In this document: piece by piece, positions 16,140 to 25,164 of the stretch
Layout of the letters: the number at the start of each line of letters is the position of its first letter
Numbering within the stretch: position 1 is the first letter of the stretch
Origin: JANQIO01 sp036351375
GTDB lineage: Bacteria; Pseudomonadota; Gammaproteobacteria; Pseudomonadales; Halieaceae
Length of the DNA: 64,000 bases
Direction: 5' to 3'
NCBI GenBank assembly: GCA_036351375.1
Contig: JAZBOY010000100.1
Coordinates: 45,332 to 109,331 of the forward strand
Notes under the pieces: generated by a model
Databases searched by the model: none
The model's input: only the letters and a program-made list of their open reading frames with translations
What the model was told of the DNA's origin: nothing
Position numbers and translations under genes: made by a program

Positions 16140-17060
16140 TCAGGCGGCGAGCGCAGGCTGCTCTGCCAGCGGCGGCGTGCGCTCGAGCACTTCGAAAGCG
16201 TCGTGGCGCACATGGTTCTTTGCCATTTCCTCGCGCACCAGGGACTCACTGACGTGCCCACTATCCAGGCACTCTTTCAGCAGGCCGAAAAAGAAGGCTT
16301 CCTGGTTGCTGTCGGGATGGGGATGGTAGTGACCCAGCAGGCCGTATTCCCCAAACAGCTTTGCGCGCAGGCGATTCAGCGATGCCAGCAGCGGTTTGTC
16401 CTTGAATTTGTCCGCCGGCGTGTAGTCCACCGGCAGGCCGGTCTTCCAGGGCTGGGTGCGACGCTTGGTGTTGTGCAGCAGCCGGGTGTCGGCGTTCAGG
16501 TGGTCGAAATCGTTCCAGCAGTCCTCGAGGTAGCCGATGTTCCCGGGTTCCTCGTAGGCCAGCACCATCCACTCCTTGTAGTCTTTCTCGAAGCGGAACA
16601 GCGCATCGAAGTCTGCCTCGGCGTCCCAGTGCTTGAGCTTCGCGCAGTCCAGCAGCATGACGCTGGTGGCTACCTGGTAGGCCTTGCCCTCCTTTGCGGA
16701 GCGATGGCGGCCCAGCACGGCCTTGCCCTGCATGTCCCGGTCCAGCAGCTCATTGATGTCGCCCACGGCGAACACATCCGGGTCGGTGACCACGGCACGG
16801 CCGCTGTAATTCATGAGCTTCGGGGGCAGGAAGCGCAGCGGCGTGAAGGATTGCAGGTCGTCCATGCGCCAGTCGCGGGTGGTGCCACCGCGCAGGAAGG
16901 TCTCGCCCTCCTTGGCCGCAAGGAACGGGTAGTCGCGGGTGTGGATGAATTTCACATCGAAAGCGTCGGGGTTGCGGGAATTGCGCTTGAAGGAATACTC
17001 CGCCACCAGCGCGCCCAGCCACTGCCGCTCATTGGTATGTATGAAGACGCACTTTTCCAT
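16140..17060 (-). CDS. GT-A-like (GT8-like) glycosyltransferase, paralogue 1
   Basis: A 306-residue protein with no signal peptide. It is one of three close paralogues in the window (others at 23143 and 25165) that share CVFIHTN near the N-terminus, DDLQSFTPLRF, YSGRAVVTDPDVFA and RRTQPWKTGLP. The N-terminal strand, the DPD at the usual DxD position and the DINELL that follows resemble GT8-type GT-A enzymes, so a nucleotide-sugar transferase is the best guess. No experimental function is known to me. ATG 17060 is chosen by alignment with the paralogues; a GTG at 17066 is also possible. It follows the sulfotransferase gene with essentially no gap. Confidence 0.6.
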   Translation of the reverse strand: MEKCVFIHTNERQWLGALVAEYSFKRNSRNPDAFDVKFIHTRDYPFLAAKEGETFLRGGTTRDWRMDDLQSFTPLRFLPPKLMNYSGRAVVTDPDVFAVGDINELLDRDMQGKAVLGRHRSAKEGKAYQVATSVMLLDCAKLKHWDAEADFDALFRFEKDYKEWMVLAYEEPGNIGYLEDCWNDFDHLNADTRLLHNTKRRTQPWKTGLPVDYTPADKFKDKPLLASLNRLRAKLFGEYGLLGHYHPHPDSNQEAFFFGLLKECLDSGHVSESLVREEMAKNHVRHDAFEVLERTPPLAEQPALAA

Positions 17061-17062
17061 GT

Positions 17063-18007
17063 TCACGACTTGCTCAACTGTGCTGCTGCCGCGCCCTGTT
17101 CAGCGCTGGTATAGCCGAACGCCGGCAGCAGCCGGGAATCTACCATGGCCGTCAGTTCGTCCACTTGATCATCGTCAAAGTAGTCCCGGAACCCGCCCAC
17201 CTTGGCCTTGCGGACCTTGTAGGTGTTGGGGTCGTTGACGTCCTTGGCCTGCACCCGCGAGCCGCTGCGCCAGAAGTAGTTTTCCTGCTCTTTCTTGCGC
17301 AGGTTTTCCACCGAGGCGAACTCGGCCATGTCTTCCAGGTACTCCCGGTTGGGCTCCATGCCAAGGAACTCCACTACCCGCGCCATCTCGCTGGCAGCGT
17401 CGGCGCGCAGGTCCTCGTAGCGCACCACCAGCAGGTTGTCGATCTTGTCGAGTTCACGGGCCCAGGCGTTCATGAAGTCGATGATGTGGTTGAGCCCCTG
17501 CCCCTCGTGCTTAACAAAACCGTACACCGAGATATCAGCTTCGTGGTCCGGGTAGTTATTCATGGATTTCTTGTCGGGACGCATGCGGAACTTCCACTGG
17601 AAGAACTGGGACACCGCAACGTCGCGGGGGTCGCGCACCAGCAGTACCGTCTTCTTGTGGTAGAAGTCCTGCTTGGAATCCAGGTTGCCGGTGAACTGCC
17701 GCAGGTAGTTGTCGTGGGTGAAGAAGATCTTCGGGATGCCCTTCTCCAGCCGCTGGTAGTTGTCAAAGCCCATCAGGATGTTGTCAGGCAGCTTGTACAC
17801 CAGCTGGTAGTAGCGGGAAATCATTACCCGCACCCAGGTACGCCCGCTCTTTCCGTAGGAGGCGAAGATGTAATCGCAGTTGTTGTACTTCCAGAACTCC
17901 TCGCGACCGCGGCGCCAGCGTTCAAGCTGGTGACCTTTCTCTTCGGGCAGGAATTTCTTGATCGCGCGGACCAGCCACTTGATCAGTCGCTTGATGACAG
18001 CGTGCAT
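17063..18007 (-). CDS. Sulfotransferase (paralogue 1)
   Basis: A 314-residue PAPS-dependent sulfotransferase-domain protein. The 5'-phosphosulfate loop is in SYGKSGRTWVRVM, the 3'-phosphate site in LLVRDPRDVAVSQFFQWKFR, and the C-terminal RKAKVGGFRDYF matches the family's GxxGxxK-type PAPS loop. An amphipathic, basic N-terminus (IKRLIKWLVRAIKKFL) may lie on the membrane, suggesting a lipid or lipid-linked substrate (inference). It begins a four-gene minus-strand run and is divergent from the ligase-like gene at 18125. Confidence 0.88.
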   Translation of the reverse strand: MHAVIKRLIKWLVRAIKKFLPEEKGHQLERWRRGREEFWKYNNCDYIFASYGKSGRTWVRVMISRYYQLVYKLPDNILMGFDNYQRLEKGIPKIFFTHDNYLRQFTGNLDSKQDFYHKKTVLLVRDPRDVAVSQFFQWKFRMRPDKKSMNNYPDHEADISVYGFVKHEGQGLNHIIDFMNAWARELDKIDNLLVVRYEDLRADAASEMARVVEFLGMEPNREYLEDMAEFASVENLRKKEQENYFWRSGSRVQAKDVNDPNTYKVRKAKVGGFRDYFDDDQVDELTAMVDSRLLPAFGYTSAEQGAAAAQLSKS

Positions 18008-18124
18008 GTATTGTCCCCGGAACCGGGCAGGTTAAAAAACGCGCAGGGTAAAGGATGCGTGGTCCATGCACAAGATTCTGTGGTATTTTTGCCGCCTTTC
18101 GCCGTCCCCAAGTTATTGATCTCA

Positions 18125-19294
18125 ATGGAAATCAGGCAAATTCGAGGCTTCCTGCTCGACCGCGGCATGCTGTATCTCTACAGCCTGTTCATCGCGGGCT
18201 ACTTCCTGCTGCCGATGGCCTCGGGGCACCGCCGCCTGTACTACCTGCTGGTATTTCCCGCAATACTGCTGCTGTGGCGCGAACTGCTGGCGTTCTACCG
18301 CCGCAACCTGCTGCTGGGCCTGTTGCTGGCCTATACCGCCTGGATGATGCTGACCCTGGCCTGGACCGCCGATTTCTCCCTGCAAGGCGCCGGCTGGCAG
18401 CTCTGGCTGAGCCTCAACCTGCTGTCCTTCGTGGCCATCAGCGGCTACCTCTGGGTCAACCAGGCGGAGCGCATCGACCTGTTCGCCCGGCGCCTGCCCT
18501 GGCTGGCCGCGGCAGCGGCCCTGGTGTCCATCGCAGCCTGGTACGCCCAAAACCCTTTCCCCAGCTCCCGGCTCGAACCGCTCGGCGTCATGCACCACCA
18601 GAACAAGGCGGGTGCCGCCTACGGCCTGTTCCTGGTACTCAGCGTGCAGCTGGCCATCAAGGATCGGCCGCGGCGCGCGGCCTATGCCGGCCTTGCCGTG
18701 GTTCTGGCCGCACTGGTGCTGCTGACCCAGTCGCGCACCGCGCTGGCCGGGGTGTGCATGGGGCTGCTGGTATTGTTGGGCTGGCGCGCCCTGCTGCTGG
18801 CCCTTGTCGGTGGCGCGCTGAGCTGGGCGCTACTGGCCACCAACCCGGGCGAATGGTCCACCCGGGTGGAAACCTTCTCCTTCCGCCCGGGCATCTGGGC
18901 CCAGGTGCTGGCCGACATGAAGGGGCACTGGCTGTTCGGCAGGGGCTATCTCACCGACCCCCATGTCAACGCCTACAACCAGGTCTTCAATCATGCCCAC
19001 AACAGTTACCTCGCCACCCTGCGCGACGGCGGCCTGGTCGGGCTGCTGCTATTGCTGGCGCTGCTGGGCACCGCCCTGGTCCAGGCGCTGCGCCTGGCGT
19101 ACGGCCGCGGGGAACGACTTTATCTCGCGCTACTCTTATACGGCATGACCTGTATTTTCATGGACTTCGACCGGCTGTTCGTGCACCCCAAGGAAATGTG
19201 GCTGTACCTGTGGCTGCCGCTGGCGCTGGTGGCCGCCGCCTACCCGCAGCGTGCAGGCACTGCGCTGCCGCGCCTGGGTGGGAGCCTCGCATGA
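18125..19294 (+). CDS. O-antigen ligase / Wzy-like polytopic membrane protein
   Basis: A 389-residue inner-membrane protein with about ten hydrophobic segments. The TQSRTALAG stretch and the periplasmic HNSYLATLRDGG followed by two membrane helices are typical of the O-antigen ligase/Wzy_C family. These proteins join lipid-linked glycan to lipid A core or polymerise repeat units. The frame stays open far upstream on this strand over the sulfotransferase gene, but ATG 18125 begins the hydrophobic protein and lies in the true divergent spacer. Its stop overlaps the next ATG (ATGA). Which glycan it handles is unknown. Confidence 0.8.
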   Translation: MEIRQIRGFLLDRGMLYLYSLFIAGYFLLPMASGHRRLYYLLVFPAILLLWRELLAFYRRNLLLGLLLAYTAWMMLTLAWTADFSLQGAGWQLWLSLNLLSFVAISGYLWVNQAERIDLFARRLPWLAAAAALVSIAAWYAQNPFPSSRLEPLGVMHHQNKAGAAYGLFLVLSVQLAIKDRPRRAAYAGLAVVLAALVLLTQSRTALAGVCMGLLVLLGWRALLLALVGGALSWALLATNPGEWSTRVETFSFRPGIWAQVLADMKGHWLFGRGYLTDPHVNAYNQVFNHAHNSYLATLRDGGLVGLLLLLALLGTALVQALRLAYGRGERLYLALLLYGMTCIFMDFDRLFVHPKEMWLYLWLPLALVAAAYPQRAGTALPRLGGSLA

Positions 19295-20082
19295 CACGCC
19301 TGCTGATAACCCTGCTGCTGTTGTTGCCCTGGCAGGCAGGGGCTGAAGATTCCAGGTCGGAAGACCTCCGGCCACTGCCCGACTGGCGTGTCCTGGTGTT
19401 CGAGGAGAAGGCTTTCTGGGCCACCGCCCGTTCCGAGCTCCTGCTGGATGCCTGTGCGGGGCCCGGCGACGCCTGGTGCCTGGAGGCGACCAGCAGCGTC
19501 GCCAGCAACCGGGAACGCATTGAGCTCAGCGCCAGGCCGGACGGCCACCTGCTGGAGCGGCGCCGCTTCAGCGAGGGCAGCAACCGGCGTCGCAAGCGGT
19601 GGGCCTACGGCCTGACCGGCATTACCCGGGAACGGCTGGAACCTGACGCCAGCGGCGAATACCGGCTCACCAGCCGCCGCAAGATCGGCTATCCGGACGG
19701 GGAGCGACAGGTGACCGACCCGCTGTTGCTGCTGGCCCTGCTGTCGCCGGCATCGGCGCCGCAGAGCTTCGTGGTCAACACCGACCTCAACCTGTACCGG
19801 GTCACCGCCACTCCCGCCGGTGAGGACCTGGTCGAGGTCAGCCCTGGCCTGGGTGGAATCGACAGTCGACACCGGGATACCGACCTGCTGCGGATCGAAG
19901 CGGAATTGATCGACCCCGCCCAGGACCAACCGGATTTCACACTGCTGGGCCTGTCGGGCGAGCTGCTGGTGGCCTTTGATCGCGCCACCGGCCTACCTCT
20001 GCAGGTGCGCGGCCGGGCACCGCGGCTGGGCTATGTGGCGCTGACCCTGAAATCGGCGGAGCTGCGGGAAGCCGCTCCGTGA
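19291..20082 (+). CDS. Exported protein of unknown function, DUF3108-like
   Basis: A 263-residue protein with a clear signal peptide (TRLLITLLLLLPWQAGAED, cleavage after AGA). The mature part is predicted mainly beta, with LYRVTATPAGEDLVEV and FDRATGLPLQVRGRAPRLG near the end, vaguely like the DUF3108 family of periplasmic proteins. No catalytic motif is seen. It overlaps the ligase-like gene before it and the lipid kinase gene after it by 4 bases each, so it is probably part of the same envelope process. The function is not recognised. Confidence 0.75.
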   Translation: MTRLLITLLLLLPWQAGAEDSRSEDLRPLPDWRVLVFEEKAFWATARSELLLDACAGPGDAWCLEATSSVASNRERIELSARPDGHLLERRRFSEGSNRRRKRWAYGLTGITRERLEPDASGEYRLTSRRKIGYPDGERQVTDPLLLLALLSPASAPQSFVVNTDLNLYRVTATPAGEDLVEVSPGLGGIDSRHRDTDLLRIEAELIDPAQDQPDFTLLGLSGELLVAFDRATGLPLQVRGRAPRLGYVALTLKSAELREAAP

Positions 20083-21044
20083 GCCGCCTTAACGCCGGGG
20101 CACCGGTCGGCCTGGTGAGCAACCCGGCCAGCGGACATAACCGCGATCAGTTCGAAACGCTCAGGCAGCGTATTGATGCCAGCCCCAGCATCCACCACCT
20201 GATTACCCGCAGCGCCGCTGATATACCCGCCGCGCTTGGCGAGCTGCGCGACCGCGGTGTCGAGGTACTGGCCATCAACGGCGGCGATGGCACCAACGCG
20301 GCGATGCTGGGGGCCATGTTGGAGGGGGACTATTTCGACACTCCCCCGCTGGTTGTGCTGCTGCCGGGTGGCACCGCTAATATGAACGCCGGTGACGTGG
20401 GCATGACCGGCGCACTGTCGCGGGCGGTTGCTCGCTTCTGCGACTGGTGTGACGGCGACCGCAAGCTGGCAAACCCGGCGCGGCAGCGCAGCCTGCTGCG
20501 AGTGCAGGTAGACGGCGCACTACACCACGGCATGTTCCTGGGTGCGGGCGCGGTCATCCAGGGCACCGAATACGCGCACCGTGAGATTCACTCGCGGGGC
20601 CTGCGGGACGATTTCAGCCTGGCCCTGGGAACCATCCGCACCGTCTGGGGCGTGGTGCGAGGCCAGCCCGAATTCACCGGCCACCAGCAGATTGGCCTGG
20701 CCCTGGATGGCAATCCGCGCCGGGACCACGACACGCTGATCCTCGCGGTCAGTACGCTGGAGCGGCTGGCTTTCGGTATGCGCCCGTTCTGGGGCGAAGG
20801 CCCCGGCGCCCTGCGGCTGACCTTGATGGAACAGGGCTGTAGCAGGTTCGCCCGCACCTTTACCAGCATTGCCCGCGGCAAACCCGGCCGCAACGCGGTT
20901 CCGGCGGAGGGCTACTTCAGTCACAATGCCGAGCACCTGCAGCTGTGGATGGAGGGCAAGGTGAACCTGGACGGTGAGATCCTGCCGGTGAACGGCAGCG
21001 TCGAGATCAACACCACCCGACCGCTGACTTTTCTACAGCCTTGA
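20079..21044 (+). CDS. Diacylglycerol/ceramide kinase family lipid kinase
   Basis: A 321-residue soluble lipid kinase of the DAGK catalytic family. The N-terminal VGLVSNPASG, the GGDGT nucleotide motif at residues 68-72 and LLPGGTANMNAGD are diagnostic. Family members phosphorylate diacylglycerol, sphingosine or ceramide; bacterial ceramide kinases belong here, but substrate cannot be read from the sequence. The GTG start at 20079 overlaps the previous stop (GTGA). It is followed by a Tam41-like cytidylyltransferase, which would use a phosphorylated lipid. Confidence 0.85.
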   Translation: MSRLNAGAPVGLVSNPASGHNRDQFETLRQRIDASPSIHHLITRSAADIPAALGELRDRGVEVLAINGGDGTNAAMLGAMLEGDYFDTPPLVVLLPGGTANMNAGDVGMTGALSRAVARFCDWCDGDRKLANPARQRSLLRVQVDGALHHGMFLGAGAVIQGTEYAHREIHSRGLRDDFSLALGTIRTVWGVVRGQPEFTGHQQIGLALDGNPRRDHDTLILAVSTLERLAFGMRPFWGEGPGALRLTLMEQGCSRFARTFTSIARGKPGRNAVPAEGYFSHNAEHLQLWMEGKVNLDGEILPVNGSVEINTTRPLTFLQP

Positions 21045-21139
21045 GCGACGGAAGACGGCCTTGAGCGACGGAAGACAGCCTTGAGCGACGGAAGACAGCC
21101 CTGAGCGTGGGACAACAGCCTTGAGCGCAGAAGAAACAT
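21040..21139. repeat. Tandem array, about 5 copies of a 20-bp unit
   Basis: Units 1-3 (21040-21099) read CTTGAGCGACGGAAGACRGC; unit 4 (21100-21119) and unit 5 (21120-21139) are degenerate. The first unit contains the stop codon of the lipid kinase (TTGA) and the last contains an in-frame TTG that could start the next gene. The period is not a multiple of 3, so repeat number changes the relative frame of the two genes. Confidence 0.85.
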
Positions 21140-21141
21140 CC

Positions 21142-22068
21142 ATGAGCAGCTACCCACAGGTCACCGGACCCGACACAAGCAGCGAGCCCGCTCTCGGCGC
21201 GCTGGTCGCCGAACTGCGCCGACGCCACCACGACGCCATCAACGCGGTGCTGGTGTACGGCTCGTGCCTGCGCAGTGGCAACATCTACGACGGCTTGCTG
21301 GACCTCTACCTGGTGTGTGACGACTACACCCAGGCCTACGGCCACGGTGCCCTGGCGCTGGCCAACGGCCTGCTGCCGCCCAACGTGTTCTATGCCGAAC
21401 AGGCCCACGACGGACAGGTGCTGCGCAGCAAGGTTACAGTCATTTCGCTGGCGGACTTCCGGCGCGGCTGCAGCCGGGCATGGTTCCAGTCCTACATCTG
21501 GGGGCGCTTTTCCCAGCCCACCCGCATCGCCTGGAGCCGCGATGCGGCCTCCCGCGCCGAGGTCGAGGAGTGCCTGCTGGAAGCCGTCCGTACCCTGCTG
21601 CTCCGGACCCTGCCGGCGCTGCCGCCGCAGGGGACCCTGGCCGACCTCTGGGAAGCGGCACTCGGGCTCAGCTACGGCACGGAGCTGCGCACCGAACGCA
21701 GCGGTCGCGCCCGGGAGCTGGTGCTCGCCGCCGGGGATTTTTATGAAATTGTGACGCGCTACCACGCGGATTCGCTTGTTTTCCCGTTTCGCGTGTATGA
21801 TGGTGCGTACGCAAGCGACATACCGCAGCGCCTGCGCACTACCTCCCGGTGGGCGTGGCGATTGCGGGTGCTACAGGGAAAGACACTGTCAGTGCTGCGC
21901 CTGGTCAAGGCACTGTTCACGTTCGAGGGGGGACTCGACTATATCGCATGGAAGCTTGAGCGCCATTCAGGGGAAACCATCAACATCCCTGACCGCGTGC
22001 GCCGGCGTCCATTGATACATATGTGGGGATTTTTCTGGGGTCTCTACCGTCGCGGTATATTCAAGTAG
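21142..22068 (+). CDS. Tam41-like phosphatidate cytidylyltransferase
   Basis: A 308-residue protein resembling mitochondrial Tam41, which makes CDP-diacylglycerol from phosphatidate and CTP. The nucleotidyltransferase site is VYGSCLRSG (GS at residues 40-41) followed by LDLYLVCDD. KVTVISLADFRRG, then WFQSYIWGRFSQPTRIAW, parallels the Tam41 pattern (K-GV-S...DL-W---YLAGR-QKPV), and LGLSYGTELR parallels its LSY-GD-R. It is unrelated to the membrane CdsA family. ATG 21142 is chosen; a TTG at 21121 would add 7 residues inside the repeat array. Placed after a lipid kinase, it could make CDP-diacylglycerol or CDP-ceramide (inference). Confidence 0.68.
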   Translation: MSSYPQVTGPDTSSEPALGALVAELRRRHHDAINAVLVYGSCLRSGNIYDGLLDLYLVCDDYTQAYGHGALALANGLLPPNVFYAEQAHDGQVLRSKVTVISLADFRRGCSRAWFQSYIWGRFSQPTRIAWSRDAASRAEVEECLLEAVRTLLLRTLPALPPQGTLADLWEAALGLSYGTELRTERSGRARELVLAAGDFYEIVTRYHADSLVFPFRVYDGAYASDIPQRLRTTSRWAWRLRVLQGKTLSVLRLVKALFTFEGGLDYIAWKLERHSGETINIPDRVRRRPLIHMWGFFWGLYRRGIFK

Positions 22069-22077
22069 TTAGCTAGC

Positions 22078-23040
22078 ATGACAGTCAGCGCTACCATCGA
22101 CCTCAGGGTCGCTATCTGCGTGTGCACCCACAGCCGCTCCCAGGGGCTGATGCGCCTGCTGGTGGCCCTGCAGGACATGGACCTGAGCGGCTACAACCCC
22201 GGCTCTGTCGAGCTGATCGTGGTGGACAACAACCCCAACCCGGAAACCGAGGCCATCTGCCAGCGCGCAGCCCCGCGCCTGCCGATTAGCGTTCACTACG
22301 TGACCGAACCGCGCTCCGGCATCACCTATGCCCGCAACCGCAGCGTAGAGATTGCCCTCGAGCGCGGCGCTGATTTTGTGGCCTTTATCGACGACGATGA
22401 CCAGCCCCAATCGGACTGGCTGATACAGCTGCTTGACCGGCAGGCCGTGACCGGAGCCGACCTGGTGTTCGGCACCTGGGTACTCGATTCCCTGATGCCC
22501 CAGTGGGCGCGGGAATCCGGCATCTTCCGTTCACCGGTCAAGGCCAAGCATGAGAACAAGGGCGGCCGCTACGGCCTGCCGGGCTGCGCCTCCACCTGCA
22601 ACGCCCTGGTCGGACGCAGCATCCTGCAGCGGGTCGCCACCACCGGCCCGGTGTTCAACCACACCTTCCGCTTCAGCGGCGGCGAGGACAAGGATTTCTT
22701 CATCCGCGCCCATGAACTGGGGGCCAAGCTCGCCTCGGCGGACATGTCGGTTATCCACCGCAACCACGAGCCGGAGCGCTACACCGCCAGCGGCCTGCTC
22801 ATGCGCGGCTTCAAGAACGGCTGCTCCCAGGTCGGCATGGCCCGCGCCCACGGCACCGGCGCACGCGCCGCCAAGCTCTTGACCGCCTCCCTGGCGAAAA
22901 TCGTTATGTCATTGGTTTTATTGCCTTTTTCCGTTCTCTCGAAGGGCATGCTGATGCACAACCTGTACCGCATGGCCAAGGCCTTCGGGGTGCTCTACAC
23001 CGCCGTCACCGGGCGCAGCATCAACTACTATTCACGCTGA
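22078..23040 (+). CDS. Family 2 glycosyltransferase
   Basis: A 320-residue GT-A enzyme. The N-terminal VAICVCTHSRSQGLMRLL, LIVVDNNPN, PRSGITYARNRSVEIA and metal-binding FIDDDDQP are typical GT2 motifs, and the GGEDKDFFIRAHELG stretch carries the ED acceptor-site pattern. A hydrophobic stretch near the C-terminus (about residues 278-290) may attach it to the membrane. It follows the Tam41-like gene by 9 bases and probably belongs to the same operon. The sugar and acceptor are unknown. Confidence 0.88.
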   Translation: MTVSATIDLRVAICVCTHSRSQGLMRLLVALQDMDLSGYNPGSVELIVVDNNPNPETEAICQRAAPRLPISVHYVTEPRSGITYARNRSVEIALERGADFVAFIDDDDQPQSDWLIQLLDRQAVTGADLVFGTWVLDSLMPQWARESGIFRSPVKAKHENKGGRYGLPGCASTCNALVGRSILQRVATTGPVFNHTFRFSGGEDKDFFIRAHELGAKLASADMSVIHRNHEPERYTASGLLMRGFKNGCSQVGMARAHGTGARAAKLLTASLAKIVMSLVLLPFSVLSKGMLMHNLYRMAKAFGVLYTAVTGRSINYYSR

Positions 23041-23142
23041 GCCCGACCTGGACGAGGGGCGGATTGCCGCCAGCTACCGCATAGAAAATTCCGACGCTTT
23101 GCTGTACAGTTGCGCGCCTATCGAGACCCCTTCCAGACCCCT

Positions 23143-24087
23143 ATGAAAGCCTGCGTATTCATCCAGACCAACCACAAGCAGATCACCGGCGCACTCGTCG
23201 CCGAGCACGCCCTGCGCCGCTACTCCACGAACAACGACAAGTTTGAAGTCCGCATAATCGACAGCCGCGACTACTCGTTCTTCGCCGAGTTCGAAGGCAA
23301 GGAATACCTGCGGGATGGGGTCCACCGGACCTGGCTTAACGACGACCTGCAGTCCTTCACCCCCACGCGCTTCATGCCGCCGAAGCTGATGGGTTACGAG
23401 GGCCGTGCGGTAGTCATCGACCCGGATATCTTTGCCGCCGCCGACATCTGGGAGCTGCTGTCTCGCGACATGCAGGGCAAGGCAATCATGTGCCGGATGC
23501 GTTCAGGACCAAAAGGGCTGGTGGACCGCTGCATGGCATCCAGCGTGATGCTGCTGGACTGCGCCCAACTGACGCACTGGGATGCGGAAGCCAAGTTCCG
23601 CGCCATGTTTGACTTCACCCAGGACTACCAGCCCTGGGTCTGCCTCAAAGAGGAAGATCGCGACAGCATCGACTTCTTTGAAGCTGAGTGGAACGACTTC
23701 GACAAGTTCACCACCGACACCAGGATGCTGCACACCACGCGCCGCAAAACCCAGCCCTGGAAGACCGGCCTGCCCACCGACTGGCGACCCGCGGAGCGCT
23801 TCCGCCTGTTCCCACCGGCGGCCTGGATCATGCGCGCCCGTCGCAAGCTGTTCGGCGAATACGCGTTTCTCGGCAGCTACAAGCAGCACCCCGACCAGAA
23901 CCAGGAAAACTTTTTCTTCGGCCTGCTCAAGGAATGTATGGAGCAGGGCAAGATCAGCGAGGATTTCCTGCGCAGCGAGATGGAACAGAACCACGTGCGC
24001 CACGACGCCTTTGAAGTGCTGGCGCGCACGCCGGACCTGCCGCCCGCCTCACAGCACCCCCTCAGCGCGGTGGCAAGAGCTGCCTGA
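23143..24087 (+). CDS. GT-A-like (GT8-like) glycosyltransferase, paralogue 2
   Basis: A 314-residue paralogue of the genes at 16140 and 25165, with CVFIQTNHKQITGALVAEHA, NDDLQSFTPTRF, IDPDIFAAADIWELLSRDMQ and RRKTQPWKTGLP. ATG 23143 matches the start of the paralogues; the frame also opens from 23110. The C-terminal segment FSSPTR is replaced here by FRLFPPAAWIMRARRKLFGEY, shared with paralogue 3, so these two are the closer pair. It ends tail-to-tail with the ELM1-family gene, overlapping it by 26 bases. The same functional inference as for paralogue 1 applies. Confidence 0.6.
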   Translation: MKACVFIQTNHKQITGALVAEHALRRYSTNNDKFEVRIIDSRDYSFFAEFEGKEYLRDGVHRTWLNDDLQSFTPTRFMPPKLMGYEGRAVVIDPDIFAAADIWELLSRDMQGKAIMCRMRSGPKGLVDRCMASSVMLLDCAQLTHWDAEAKFRAMFDFTQDYQPWVCLKEEDRDSIDFFEAEWNDFDKFTTDTRMLHTTRRKTQPWKTGLPTDWRPAERFRLFPPAAWIMRARRKLFGEYAFLGSYKQHPDQNQENFFFGLLKECMEQGKISEDFLRSEMEQNHVRHDAFEVLARTPDLPPASQHPLSAVARAA

Positions 24088-25126
24088 CCGCCGCCGCTGA
24101 GCGCACCAGCTCGGCGCCGCTGTCCGTCGCGACTGCGGCCCTCGCCGTAAACTCTGAATCCCCGGTAAGCCAGGCAGCCTGCCCGGCATGTACCAGCGCA
24201 TCCTGGATACGACCCACATCCCGCCGGAACCGCATTGGCGCCAGCGTCATGGCCAGCCGGTGGCTGAGTGGCTTGTAGCGGTAGTTGTAGGACCGCCGCC
24301 ACCACCGCCCATCGGCGTCCGCCAGGTCAAAAATGTACAGGGCTTTACCGGTGGCCGACGCCTCGCCCAGCATGGACATGGATTCCCCGGTCACCACAAA
24401 AGCGTCGGCGCAGGCCAGCAGTGCCTGGTAGGGATTGTCTCCGCCCCAGGGAAAATGCAGGCCGGGGCCGTCCGCCGCCGCCACCATGGCATCAAAAGCG
24501 GACTGCGGCGTACGCGGGCTGGCGGCGCTGACCAGTGAACCCCCACAGCGCCCGGCGAGGCCCGCGGCCAGCTCGCCAAGCCGGCGCCCCTTGTCGTCGG
24601 TCATCACGAACTTGCCGCTGTCACCACCCACCAGCACCGCGACCAGGGGCCGTGGCAGCGCCGCAAACCGCTGCTGCCAGTCCTGCGCTGCCGCCTTCAG
24701 CCGCTCCGGTTCCTGCCGGTGCAGCGGCAGCTGGTTGTGGAGGATATTGGGCTGCGCCGGCAGGAAATACTGGGGCGTGGTAATCACCAGGTCCCAGCAG
24801 TCCGGCGCGGCCCAGGGCCTGCCGATATGCACGAGCCTGGTACTGCCGCCGGACTGGCGGCGAATCCACCGCGCCACCGGTTCGTTGCGGCGGCCGGCGC
24901 TGATCACCAGGTCCGGCCAGGGCGCGGCCAACTCGCTGGAAGCCCCCCGGTCGATGCCGAGCAAGGTGGTGCGCAGCAGCAGGTGCGGGAGCAGCTCCCA
25001 GCCGCGGGCCGCGATATGTTTTTCGGTAAAACTGACACCCAGGGCTTCTGCCAGGGAACGCACCTGTGTATTATCGCCGGCCTTCCTGCCCAGCAAGCAC
25101 CAGATATTTGGCTCGTGTTCGCTCAT
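24062..25126 (-). CDS. ELM1-family protein (PF06258-like), copy 1
   Basis: A 354-residue protein of the family named after Arabidopsis mitochondrial-fission factor ELM1. It has a two-lobed, GT-B-like pattern: APWPDLVISAGRRNEPVARW, VHIGRP, DLVITTPQYFLPAQPN, a glycine-rich VAVLVGGDSGKF and the C-terminal ADAFVVTGESMSMLGEASATGKALYIF. The bacterial members are best seen as probable glycosyltransferases; biochemical proof is lacking to my knowledge. It is the only minus-strand gene between two glycosyltransferase paralogues, divergent from that at 25165. Two more copies are at 29837 and 36068, with copy 3 the closer relative. Confidence 0.78.
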   Translation of the reverse strand: MSEHEPNIWCLLGRKAGDNTQVRSLAEALGVSFTEKHIAARGWELLPHLLLRTTLLGIDRGASSELAAPWPDLVISAGRRNEPVARWIRRQSGGSTRLVHIGRPWAAPDCWDLVITTPQYFLPAQPNILHNQLPLHRQEPERLKAAAQDWQQRFAALPRPLVAVLVGGDSGKFVMTDDKGRRLGELAAGLAGRCGGSLVSAASPRTPQSAFDAMVAAADGPGLHFPWGGDNPYQALLACADAFVVTGESMSMLGEASATGKALYIFDLADADGRWWRRSYNYRYKPLSHRLAMTLAPMRFRRDVGRIQDALVHAGQAAWLTGDSEFTARAAVATDSGAELVRSAAAVRQLLPPR

Positions 25127-25164
25127 GGCGCTAGACTATCCCAAGCCTTGAACTGCCGGAAACA

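Noticed and set aside
17165..18124. Long plus-strand open frame upstream of the O-antigen-ligase-like gene
   Set aside because: It lies antisense to sulfotransferase 1, whose PAPS motifs are clear. The GC-rich codons leave the opposite strand open by chance; the membrane protein starts at ATG 18125.
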